NCBI GenBank assembly: GCA_937919655.1
Contig: CALFPJ010000041.1
Location: 1-64,000, forward strand
Direction: 5' to 3'
DNA: 64,000 nucleotides
DNA from: an uncultured Gemmatimonadales bacterium
GTDB taxonomy: Bacteria > Gemmatimonadota > Gemmatimonadetes > Longimicrobiales > Gaopeijiaceae
Part shown: positions 8,464-16,633 of the stretch, one piece after another
How the letters are laid out: the number at the start of each line of letters is the position of its first letter
Position numbering within the stretch: position 1 is the first letter of the stretch
Translations under genes and position numbers: made by a program
The notes under the pieces: model-generated
What the model saw: the letters and a program-made list of their open reading frames with translations, nothing else
What the model was told of the DNA's origin: nothing
Databases searched by the model: none

Positions 8464-9732
8464 ATGACCCTGATTGAGCGACAGGCCGTATGTGTGGTCG
8501 GCCTCGGGTATATTGGGCTGCCTACTGCGGCGGTCCTCGCGAGTTGTGGATATAAAGTCCACGGCGTCGAGACTGATGTCCGAGCTCGTGAGATCATCAA
8601 CTCCGGCCGAGCGCACATAATTGAGCACGATCTCGACATGTTGGTGCGTGCGGGCATCGAGAGCGGCCGGTTGGCAGCGTTCGCAGAGCCAGTAACGGCA
8701 GACGTATTTGTGTTGTGCGTGCCCACCCCGCTGGGGCCGGACCGCGGCGCTGATCTAACCCATGTTCGGGCAGCGACCGAGAGCATTTGCCCTGTACTCA
8801 AGAAGGGCGATCTCGTGATCCTCGAGAGCACGAGCCCCCCGGGCACCACGAAGATGATTGCGGAGCTAGTGTTCGCGAATACGGATCTAGAGCCGGGAGA
8901 CCTCTATTTTGTGCATGCACCCGAGCGGGTATTGCCGGGTCGCATCCTTCATGAAGTCGTGCAGAACGACCGGATCATTGGGGGGCTCGACGAGGAATCG
9001 ACCCAGAAGGGGCGGGCCTTCTTCGAGACCTTCGTGCGAGGCGAACTCATCCTTTGTGATAGCAGGATGGCCGAGATGGCGAAGTTGGTCGAGAACGCGA
9101 GCCGTGACGTCCAAATCGCGTTTGCCAACGAGCTCAGCATGTTGTGTGAGGATCTCGACATCGACGTTCGTGAACTCATCGAGATAGCCAATCGCCATCC
9201 GCGCGTGAATATCCTTGAACCGGGCCCTGGGGTCGGCGGACACTGTATCGCGGTTGATCCGTGGTTCATCGTCGACATGGCGAAAGGGAAGGCCCGCCTA
9301 CTGGAGACTGCCCGGGCGGTTAACGACAGCAAGCCGCGGTGGGTCGCTGACAAGGTAAAGAACGCGACGGCGGCCCTGATTGATCCAGTCATCGCCTGCT
9401 TTGGTGCGACCTATAAGGCGGACATCGACGACCTTCGAGAAAGCCCTGCGCTCAAGATCATCCAAGACTTGCAGGCTTCGGGGGTTGGGCGAGTGCTTGT
9501 GGTTGATCCAAACCTGGATGAACTGCCGGGATGCCAGCTTGTGGCACCGGAAGTGGCCTACCTGGAGGCTGACGTCTTCGTGTTTTTGGTCCCACATGCG
9601 CCGTTCTTCCTCATCACGTCGGAGCAGCGTTCGAAGAAAATTGTCATCGATGTGTGCGGCGTGACCTCCAGCCGCACTCGGCCTGGGACAACCTCAGGGT
9701 GGTCTGAGCGCGCAGACGGTCCGATCGCGTGA
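8464..9732 (+). CDS. wecC: UDP-N-acetyl-D-mannosamine dehydrogenase-type nucleotide-sugar dehydrogenase
   Basis: NAD-dependent four-electron oxidation of a UDP-sugar to a UDP-uronic acid, making an acidic precursor for the polysaccharide. The 422-residue protein shows the NAD-binding GLGYIGLPTA near residue 15, ESTSPPGTT, VENASRDVQIAFANE, and the catalytic Cys261 in GVGGHCIAVDPWF, with the third domain GATYKADIDDLRESPALKI. Overall it resembles WecC/CapL (UDP-ManNAc dehydrogenase) more than UDP-glucose dehydrogenase. The ATG at 8464 is the canonical start, although the frame is open for 190 bp upstream. Its stop overlaps the next gene (GTGA). Exact substrate is inference. Confidence 0.85.
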   Translation: MTLIERQAVCVVGLGYIGLPTAAVLASCGYKVHGVETDVRAREIINSGRAHIIEHDLDMLVRAGIESGRLAAFAEPVTADVFVLCVPTPLGPDRGADLTHVRAATESICPVLKKGDLVILESTSPPGTTKMIAELVFANTDLEPGDLYFVHAPERVLPGRILHEVVQNDRIIGGLDEESTQKGRAFFETFVRGELILCDSRMAEMAKLVENASRDVQIAFANELSMLCEDLDIDVRELIEIANRHPRVNILEPGPGVGGHCIAVDPWFIVDMAKGKARLLETARAVNDSKPRWVADKVKNATAALIDPVIACFGATYKADIDDLRESPALKIIQDLQASGVGRVLVVDPNLDELPGCQLVAPEVAYLEADVFVFLVPHAPFFLITSEQRSKKIVIDVCGVTSSRTRPGTTSGWSERADGPIA

Positions 9733-10526
9733 CCGAGCCTGCTGATGGGGCACCGACCCCCAACAGCGGCGTTCCACGCAGCCTACCGGGCCGACATCGT
9801 GTTCTAGGACTCCCCGTATCTGCCGTCGATCTGGACGCCACCGTCGCCTTGGCTGTCGAATCGGTGGGGCGACGCCTGCCGCTACGCATCGTTGTCATGA
9901 ACCACAGCAAGTGCCGGCTCGCAGTGCGTAATCCTGCCCTCCGGACGTTCCTCGACGACGCGGAGCTCGTGGTTGCCGAGTCGTCCATGGTATGGGCGGC
10001 CCGCATCCTAGGCCTGGACGGCATCGGCGCCGCTTGGGGCGTGGCACTGATGGACGCCCTTCTCCAAGAGGCTGAGGCACGAGGATGGACCGTGTATTTG
10101 GTGGGCGCGCGACCCCCAGTTTTGGCCGACCTTCTCGCCAAGATTCGGCGCGAACGACCCTCGATCAATGTCGTGGGTGCTCATCATGGCTACCTAGCTC
10201 CAGATGACGAGGAACGCATCCGTGCCGACCTCCGTGAAGTCCGTCCGGACCTATTCCTGGTGGCTATGGGGAGCCCGAAGCAAGAGGAATTCATGGCGTC
10301 CCTCGATCCTTCTCTGGGTCCTGCGGTGTCCCTTGGGGTCGGCGGAAGCTTCGATGTGCACGCGGGCCACATTCGTGACGCGCCGGGGTGGATCCGTGGC
10401 AGCGGGCTTGAATGGCTGTTTCGGGCATGTTTGAGCCCAAGACTTTTCAAGCGCTACGCGGTGGTCTTGCCCTGGTTTGTTCTGGCCGTCGCGCGTCAGC
10501 GCCTGACGGGCAGGGCTCCAAGGTGA
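9729..10526 (+). CDS. WecG/TagA/CpsF family glycosyltransferase
   Basis: GT26-family enzyme, which in known members adds the second sugar (often ManNAc or ManNAcA) to an undecaprenyl-diphosphate-linked sugar on the inner face of the membrane. Recognisable segments are VVMNHSKCRLAVRNP, the VWAARILG helix and LFLVAMGSPKQEEFM, plus GGSFDVHAG. The usual ADG motif before VVWA, bearing the proposed catalytic Asp, reads AESS here, which is unusual. The adjacent UDP-ManNAc-type dehydrogenase fits a ManNAcA transferase role. GTG start overlaps the previous stop; its own stop overlaps the next gene. Confidence 0.88.
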   Translation: MTEPADGAPTPNSGVPRSLPGRHRVLGLPVSAVDLDATVALAVESVGRRLPLRIVVMNHSKCRLAVRNPALRTFLDDAELVVAESSMVWAARILGLDGIGAAWGVALMDALLQEAEARGWTVYLVGARPPVLADLLAKIRRERPSINVVGAHHGYLAPDDEERIRADLREVRPDLFLVAMGSPKQEEFMASLDPSLGPAVSLGVGGSFDVHAGHIRDAPGWIRGSGLEWLFRACLSPRLFKRYAVVLPWFVLAVARQRLTGRAPR

Positions 10527-11719
10527 GCTACGACAGTTCCGTAGATCTCCATGGCCCAGCGCTGCAGCTTCTCGACTGGATGCGCCAGCGCGACTGGGTT
10601 GGCTACGACCCGTTCGACGGCCTTCGCTCCCCGTTGGCCGCGCCGTTCCGGACGTTGCGCTGGCCGGCCGTTGCGTGGACGCAGGCCCACCGACGCCTAC
10701 CCGTGAATTTGCGGCCGTGGGTGGGCATTCACCCTCACGTGAACCCCAAGGCGCTGTCTCTGACTCTTCAGGGCGTGTTGAGCCTCCGGAATGCGGGCTT
10801 GGGCCACAGTGGCGTGCGTCCTGAAGAGCTAGTGGACCGCCTGCTACGACTCGAGGCACCGAGTGGCGGATGGGGCTATCCCTTCGCTTGGGCCAACCGG
10901 CATTTTCACGCGCCAGCCGGCACGCGGTCGTCCGTGGTCACCGCGTTCGTGGGCAACGCGCTCCTAGACGCGATGGAAGCTCGCGTGGGGGGAGCCGAGC
11001 AGCAGGAGGCCGTGCGAGTGGCGCTACACCGGGGCGCGAATTTCATCAGCCGGGAACTTCAACGGGTGCCTGCCGGGCGAGGTTTCCTCTTTAGCTACAC
11101 TCCTTTGGACAACCGGGGCGTGCACAACGCCAGTATACTCGCGGCTGCGTTCCTTGCTCGAACGGCCGAGTCGCTAGGTCCCGAAGCGGGGTGGGCCCGT
11201 GATGCCGAAACAGCGGCCCGTACTACGCTAGAGGCACAGCGCCCGGACGGCACCTGGCCCTATGGGACGACCCGCCGGGACGGATTCGTCGACTCCTATC
11301 ACACTGGGTATGTGCTGGAGGCGCTCCAGCAGCTCACCAACCTTGGCATTCTCGATGGCCGGGCCGCGATTGTGCTTGGCTTGGACGCGTGGCGGACAAT
11401 GTTCCTTACCGGTAACGGCGTTGCTCATCGGCCGGGGCAACCCTACCCGGTGGACTTTCACGGAGTGGCCCAGGGGATGCTCACGTGTCTCGGCTTCGAG
11501 ACTCTATGGGCAGCCGGACCGACCGAGGCCCTGGCTCTCGCGCAGTGGGCTCTCGAACACGGACGCGACGACGACGGCTCTTTCCCTTACCAGTGGTGGC
11601 CGGGGCGGGTGAACCGGGTCCCATACCTCCGATGGGTTCAGGCCTGGATGTTTCGGGCGCTGGCGGCGTGCGCCAGCCATAAGAGCGCGAGTAGGCCCCC
11701 CGTGCCGCCGCCGAACTAG
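10523..11719 (+). CDS. Alpha/alpha-toroid (YDPFDGL) protein of polysaccharide loci, function unknown
   Basis: A 398-residue protein starting at a GTG that overlaps the upstream stop. It has GYDPFDGLRSP near the N-terminus and repeated Trp-Gly/His-rich helices (SGGWGYPFAW, RPDGTWPYGT, YHTGYVLEALQQL, DFHGVAQGM, GSFPYQWW). Such QW-like repeats are expected of a six-helical-hairpin alpha/alpha toroid, as in glycan lyases, epimerases and prenyltransferase-like folds. Homologues in other polysaccharide clusters are sometimes mislabelled delta-aminolevulinate dehydratase, but no porphobilinogen-synthase feature is present. No signal peptide, so it is probably cytosolic. Its position right after the WecG-type transferase suggests acting on a glycan or nucleotide sugar; no reaction can be assigned. 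Confidence 0.75.
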   Translation: MSYDSSVDLHGPALQLLDWMRQRDWVGYDPFDGLRSPLAAPFRTLRWPAVAWTQAHRRLPVNLRPWVGIHPHVNPKALSLTLQGVLSLRNAGLGHSGVRPEELVDRLLRLEAPSGGWGYPFAWANRHFHAPAGTRSSVVTAFVGNALLDAMEARVGGAEQQEAVRVALHRGANFISRELQRVPAGRGFLFSYTPLDNRGVHNASILAAAFLARTAESLGPEAGWARDAETAARTTLEAQRPDGTWPYGTTRRDGFVDSYHTGYVLEALQQLTNLGILDGRAAIVLGLDAWRTMFLTGNGVAHRPGQPYPVDFHGVAQGMLTCLGFETLWAAGPTEALALAQWALEHGRDDDGSFPYQWWPGRVNRVPYLRWVQAWMFRALAACASHKSASRPPVPPPN

Positions 11720-11783
11720 CGGTCGCCGAGGGGTGTTCCAATCACTGAGGTCGTATTCACCGAGACTGTGCGGCTCCACCCAA

Positions 11784-12377
11784 TTACCGGTACGCGATCA
11801 CGGACTTTGGAACGCCAAGTAGGCGCTCAACCGCAATTTCGGCGTCGGAGAAAAGGTCTCCCACCTCGCGGGGACCGAGCAGATGCCAGTCGGCAACGCC
11901 CGCCTTCTTTATCCAGTGCTTATCGAGCCACGGTACCATCCTCCGAACGATATCATGAGGTAGCCAGTTGGTTCCCGGGAGCCGTAGATGCAGGTCTATC
12001 GGCGAATTTCGTTAGCGAAGCGTCGCTGGTTGGCAATGGCATGCCGCCGCCACTTCCCTCTCGCTGAGACTAAGAGTCCGGCACTCGTCGGGGCTCATCG
12101 TGACATGCTCAATGACCGAGTTGGACAAAACGATATCGAACTGGTTGGGTTTGAAAGGCAGTGGCTCGCCTTCTTTCAGTACCACTGCTCGGAAGCCCCG
12201 GCTGGCCCCGTCCTCGAGGGGACCCTCGCTGACGTCCGCGAGCGTGACCTCAAGTGGCACTCTTTCGGCTATTCTCGCGACCAATGGATCCCCCCACCCG
12301 CTTCCTAGGTCGAGCACGCTCGTTCCGGCCGTAGGTTTCATTAGCCTCATCTGTGTTCGGTGTGGGGTGGGCAACAC
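11784..12377 (-). pseudogene. Class I SAM-dependent methyltransferase, broken by two frameshifts
   Basis: The N-terminal part on the minus strand has the SAM-binding motif VLDLGSGWGDPLVARIA and motif-IV-like FDIVLSNSVIEHV. At about 12060 the reading moves to another frame (KWRRHAIANQRRFANEIR), and near 12000 to a third (DLHLRLPGTNWLPHDIVRR, then VADWHLLGPREVGDL), ending at TAA (11784-11786). The three pieces join into one sensible methyltransferase of about 195 residues, so two indels have disrupted a real gene. It points against the surrounding operon. Either a recently inactivated glycan methyltransferase or two assembly errors; there is no intact gene otherwise in 11720-12441. Confidence 0.75.
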
Positions 12378-12441
12378 GGGACGTGTCCAATATGATGAGC
12401 GTCGGTTGGTCCTACATGCCGCCGATGACTAGTTTCAGCCC

Positions 12442-13092
12442 ATGAATTCTCGCTTTCTCAATCTCAGCCGCACACGTATGGTCGCAGCCGTTGTGCTCAC
12501 CGCTGTCGCCCTTGCGGCGGACCCGTGTGGCCTTGTGGGTCAATCCCAGGATCCCCCGCGGGATCCCTCCATCTTCCCGGGGGACATGGTCCGCCTTGAG
12601 GTCTGGCAGGAAGAGGAGATGTCAGGTGAGTTCCTTGTGGACCAACACGGACGCGTGACCCTACCGCTGGTCGGCGAGGTGGACGTGCGCGCACACACCG
12701 AGCTCTCCCTTCGCGCGCTCGTCCGAGAGCAGATCCAGGAGTCGGTGTACAGCCCCGCCATTCAACTCTTTGTGCTAAAGAGGATCCGAGTCTTGGGTGA
12801 AGTCATGGACCCTGGGTTGTTCCATCTCGACGCCACGATGAGTGTCGCGGACGCCTTGGCCTTGGCCGGAGGGCGCACTCCGATCGCCAAATCCGGCGAG
12901 ATCGTGCTGCGCCGCGCCGGTGAGAGGATCACGACGGACGTGAATATGGATGATCTGCTCGCCCGACTCGAAGCCCGAACCGGAGACGAACTCTTGGTGC
13001 CTCGGGAGGGCTGGGTCCAGCGTAACGTGGGTGCGGTGATCACTGGATCGCTCAGTGCATTGGGTGTCCTCGTCATCTACCTGGTGAACTAG
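12442..13092 (+). CDS. Polysaccharide export protein (Wza-like, Poly_export + SLBB), short form
   Basis: Periplasmic or outer-membrane exporter subunit of 216 residues. It has an N-terminal signal sequence (about 1-34), then a Poly_export domain (PGDMVRLEVWQEEEMSGEF, VDQHGRVTLPLVGEV) and one SLBB-like domain (VLGEVMDPGLFHLDATMSV, ALAGGRTP). The C-terminus carries a hydrophobic segment (VITGSLSALGVLVIYLVN). No canonical lipobox is visible. It is the short kind that works with a separate co-polymerase, encoded immediately downstream with a 1-bp overlap. Confidence 0.88.
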   Translation: MNSRFLNLSRTRMVAAVVLTAVALAADPCGLVGQSQDPPRDPSIFPGDMVRLEVWQEEEMSGEFLVDQHGRVTLPLVGEVDVRAHTELSLRALVREQIQESVYSPAIQLFVLKRIRVLGEVMDPGLFHLDATMSVADALALAGGRTPIAKSGEIVLRRAGERITTDVNMDDLLARLEARTGDELLVPREGWVQRNVGAVITGSLSALGVLVIYLVN

Positions 13093-14693
13093 TGGCTGCG
13101 GCCTCGGGAGATGGAATCGCGCTCGCCACGGCCCTGCGCCGGCGCTGGTGGCTGGTCGTAGGCACCCCGGTAGTTACTGCGATCATGGCACTGTTCTTCG
13201 TCTTGTGGGTTCGGCCGCTCTTTGAATCGACCACTACGCTGCGATTCATGGGGGACCAGGGCCCATTCGGCGGCGCCTCTGCGGCAGGCGTAGGTGAGGG
13301 TGGAGGCGGCCTGTCACTGTTGGCCAGCCTGGCGGGGGGGAGTGTGCCCATCCAGAGCGAAATGTCCGTCTTGCGCAGTCGCTCGCTAGCCAAGATCGTG
13401 GTGGACCGGCTCGGACTGCGACTGGAGTTGGAGCAGCCCAAGCACATGGCCTGGAACGACGTCTTTGTGGACGTGGTCATGACGGCGGATGTGGTGGAGG
13501 GCGATTACGAGCTTCAGGCGGAGGGCAGTGGCTTCAGCGTGCAGGGTGAGGTGTTGGTGGCACGTGACCCTTTCCGGCCGATCATGAATGAACGTCGAGA
13601 GGCGCGAGACTTCGGGACGGTACAGCCGGGTCAGGCTCTTCCGATCCCTGGCATGAACGTCGTCCTGGCCGAATCCACGGCAGGTCTCAAGCGCATCGCT
13701 TTCACGATCCTGCCAGTGGCCGATGCCCTCGACGCACTCCAGGAGCGCGTGGTCGTGTCCAAGCCTGAGCGGGAAGCGGACGTAGTTCAGATCACCGTTC
13801 AGTGGACGGACCCTGCTCTTGCGGCGCGCATCGCCGAGGTCCTGACCGTGCACTTCTTGGAGCGACGAGAGATCCTTCAAGCGGAGCAGTACGGGCGTAC
13901 CGCGGGCTTTTTGTCCGTCCAACTCGACAGCCTGAACTTCGAGCTGGAGACGGCAGAAGAGCGCCTCAAGTTATACCGCGAAGAAGAGGGGATCGTCGAA
14001 CCGGAGGCGCAGGCGACGGCGGCTGTCGAGCAACTCGCTGAGTTCCAGGCCCGTCGGGACCTCCTGGTCGCGGAACGCCGTGCTTTGATGCAACTCGTCG
14101 ACGTTGTCGAGGCCGCACCGATGGCGGGGCCCCAGGATGAGTCCCCCTACCGTCGCCTCGTATTCTTTCCCACGCTCCTTCAGAACACCGCCACAGCCGA
14201 GCTTCTTCGCTTGATGGGTGAACTCGAGAACGAGCGGGCGGAACTATACGGGCGCCGTACGGAAGTCTCCCGCGAGGCGTCCGTCATCACGGATCGGATC
14301 CACCAACTCGAGGGGCAACTCCGCACGATGGCGGAGACCTACCTCGAGGGTTTGGACAACCAAGTCCAATCTCTCGATGCGTTGCTGGTCAACTTTTCCG
14401 ATCAGCTCGCTCGGGTGCCTGCGGTCGAGTTGGAGTACATGCGTCGTCGGCGTCAGGTGGAGGTACTCACCCAGCTTTACGTGTTCATGGAGATGCGTCA
14501 GAAGGAGGCAGAAGTCACGTCAGCCGGCGAGGCCGGGGGCGTGCGCATTGTGGACGCCCCGACTGTGGCTATCGAGCCGGTCCGGCCGAAGCCCGCCCTT
14601 ACACTCGCGTTGGCTCTCATTGTGGGTTTGATACTGGGTGTAGCCGGTGCTGTGGTTTTCGACCACGCCGCGGTTGCACCCCGTCTGACCTAG
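13092..14693 (+). CDS. Wzz/GumC-type polysaccharide co-polymerase (chain-length determinant), no kinase domain
   Basis: Inner-membrane protein of 533 residues with a TM helix at about 17-40 (WWLVVGTPVVTAIMALFFVLW), a long periplasmic region rich in coiled-coil helices (about 240-450), and a second TM near the C-terminus (LALALIVGLILGVAGAVVF). The YMRRRRQVEVLTQLYVFMEMRQKEAEV segment and the Pro-rich EPVRPKPAL before the last TM are typical of the family. It lacks Walker motifs and a Tyr-rich tail, so it is not an autokinase. GTG start overlaps the exporter stop, so the two are coupled. Confidence 0.88.
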   Translation: MAAASGDGIALATALRRRWWLVVGTPVVTAIMALFFVLWVRPLFESTTTLRFMGDQGPFGGASAAGVGEGGGGLSLLASLAGGSVPIQSEMSVLRSRSLAKIVVDRLGLRLELEQPKHMAWNDVFVDVVMTADVVEGDYELQAEGSGFSVQGEVLVARDPFRPIMNERREARDFGTVQPGQALPIPGMNVVLAESTAGLKRIAFTILPVADALDALQERVVVSKPEREADVVQITVQWTDPALAARIAEVLTVHFLERREILQAEQYGRTAGFLSVQLDSLNFELETAEERLKLYREEEGIVEPEAQATAAVEQLAEFQARRDLLVAERRALMQLVDVVEAAPMAGPQDESPYRRLVFFPTLLQNTATAELLRLMGELENERAELYGRRTEVSREASVITDRIHQLEGQLRTMAETYLEGLDNQVQSLDALLVNFSDQLARVPAVELEYMRRRRQVEVLTQLYVFMEMRQKEAEVTSAGEAGGVRIVDAPTVAIEPVRPKPALTLALALIVGLILGVAGAVVFDHAAVAPRLT

Positions 14694-14701
14694 CCCGCTC
14701 C

Positions 14702-16633
14702 GTGTGTGGCATCTTCGGCTGCGTTGGCCGGCCCGAGGACCCGGCTCGTATTCGTGAAGCGTTACGTCGTCTCGCCCACCGCGGTCCCGATGACGAGGGC
14801 CTGGAGCGCCACGAGCATCCCCGGGGGGAAGCCTGGCTGGGCTTCCGACGTCTCGCGATTCAGGACCCGTCACCTCGGGGACACCAGCCCATGTCCGATG
14901 CGACGGGGCGCTGGCGGATCGTGTTTAACGGAGAGATCTACAACTTCCCGGCTTTGCGGAGTGAATTGGAAGGAAAGGGGCATAGGTTCGTCACTGGGAC
15001 GGATACAGAGGTTCTGCTGGCGGGGTGGTGCGAGTGGAAAAAGGACGTGCTACCTCGCCTGGTCGGGATGTTCGCTTTCGCGGTCTACGATACCCGTGAC
15101 GGGGGCGTGTTCCTTGCCCGCGATCGTCTCGGAATCAAGCCTCTTTATGTGCTCAGCCATTCCGACCGCTTGGCATTTGCTTCGGAAATCAAGGCGCTCC
15201 TGGCGCTATCGGGTGTGGCGCGTTCTGTCGATCCGGAGTCGCTTGCCCGCTATCTGACCTTTCTTTGGACGCCGAATCCTGGCACGCTGTTCCAGGGCAT
15301 CCGCCAGATCGAGCCCGGTTGCTGGATGGAGTCGGACGGACGGGGCCACGTAAATGAAGGCCGCTACTGGGAGGTGCCGCTCCCGCAGCCCGGCGATGCC
15401 GATCCGGTGCGCGCGGCCGACGCTCTAGAGGAGGTCCTGGACACAGCCGTTCGGGACAGGCTCATCAGCGACGTGCCGTTGGGGGCATTCCTGTCGGGGG
15501 GCGTGGATTCCTCCCTTCTCGTGGCGTTAATGCTGCGAGCCCAGCAGTCCCCGGTGACCACCCACACCGTGGTCTTCCCCGAGGCCGACGACGGGTACCG
15601 CGTCGAAGAGGACGACGCCCCTTGGGCCCGGCGGGTACGGGATCACTTCGGGACGGGGTTGGACTATCGTGAGCATGGCATGGAAGCCGAGATGGTGGAC
15701 CTTCTGCCGAAGATGATCTGGCACCTCGACGATCCGGTGGCCGACCCCGCCGCGCTGGCGACGTTTAGGATCTGCGCGGCCGCCAAGCCAACGACGACCG
15801 TCCTATTGGCAGGGATGGGTGCGGAAGAACTCTTCGCGGGGTATCCGCGGCATCGAGCCGCGCTTCTGGCCGAGCGTTACCGGGCCGTCCCCGGGTTCGT
15901 CCGGAGAGGGCTCGTGGAGCCGCTTGTCGCGAGACTTCCTGCAGGCCGGCCCGGGCGTTGGATGGGCTTCTCGCGGCGTGCCAAGAAGTTCGCCGCAAGC
16001 GCAGCCCTGGACTTCGAGGATCGTTACCTCGGGTACGCCGGCTACTACGGACCGGCCGCGTTGGCATCTCTAGCCCCCAGCCTACCCACGGACCGGGCCT
16101 ATGACCGGCATCGAACCTACCTCGACCGCACCGCCGGCATGGATCCCGTCGCCCGCATGACCTACCTCGACCTCAACACGTTCCTCCCGAGCCTAAACCT
16201 GGCCTACACCGACCGGGCGAGCATGGCGGCCTCGGTAGAGGTTAGGGTTCCGCTGGTGGACCACCGGGTCGTTGAGTTGGCACAGACATTCCCGTCGTCC
16301 CTAAAGCTGCGGGGCTCGGAGTCGAAGGCCGTCTTGAAGGACGTGGCCCTTCGATTCCTCCCCCGGGACGTGGTGCACCGCAAGAAGGCCGGATTCCAGG
16401 CGCCGATACGAGCGTGGGTCGGTCGAGATCTCCGCGGTCGGATCGAGGATCTGCTGGCTCCCGATACCATCCGCCGGAGGGGGTGGTTAGATGCCCCGGG
16501 GGTTGGACGCCTATTAGACGATCAGTGGTCGGGCCGAGAGGACAACGCCCTGAGGATCTGGGCACTGCTTGGCCTAGAGCTTTGGGCCCGCACCTTCCTC
16601 GACGGCGACGGCGGAGAGGTGAGCAGTTGGTAG
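14702..16633 (+). CDS. asnB: Asparagine synthase (glutamine-hydrolysing) family protein
   Basis: Two-domain enzyme of 643 residues. The N-terminal Ntn-type glutaminase starts MCGIFGC, so Cys2 becomes the catalytic N-terminus after Met removal. It also has LAHRGPDDEG and FNGEIYNF. The C-terminal ATP-pyrophosphatase domain has LSGGVDSSLL at about 263-272 and AGMGAEELFAGYPRH. In surface-polysaccharide loci such paralogues are thought to amidate uronic or amino acids on the glycan, which fits the upstream UDP-sugar dehydrogenase; simple asparagine synthesis is equally possible. GTG start 8 bp after the co-polymerase stop. Confidence 0.9.
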   Translation: MCGIFGCVGRPEDPARIREALRRLAHRGPDDEGLERHEHPRGEAWLGFRRLAIQDPSPRGHQPMSDATGRWRIVFNGEIYNFPALRSELEGKGHRFVTGTDTEVLLAGWCEWKKDVLPRLVGMFAFAVYDTRDGGVFLARDRLGIKPLYVLSHSDRLAFASEIKALLALSGVARSVDPESLARYLTFLWTPNPGTLFQGIRQIEPGCWMESDGRGHVNEGRYWEVPLPQPGDADPVRAADALEEVLDTAVRDRLISDVPLGAFLSGGVDSSLLVALMLRAQQSPVTTHTVVFPEADDGYRVEEDDAPWARRVRDHFGTGLDYREHGMEAEMVDLLPKMIWHLDDPVADPAALATFRICAAAKPTTTVLLAGMGAEELFAGYPRHRAALLAERYRAVPGFVRRGLVEPLVARLPAGRPGRWMGFSRRAKKFAASAALDFEDRYLGYAGYYGPAALASLAPSLPTDRAYDRHRTYLDRTAGMDPVARMTYLDLNTFLPSLNLAYTDRASMAASVEVRVPLVDHRVVELAQTFPSSLKLRGSESKAVLKDVALRFLPRDVVHRKKAGFQAPIRAWVGRDLRGRIEDLLAPDTIRRRGWLDAPGVGRLLDDQWSGREDNALRIWALLGLELWARTFLDGDGGEVSSW

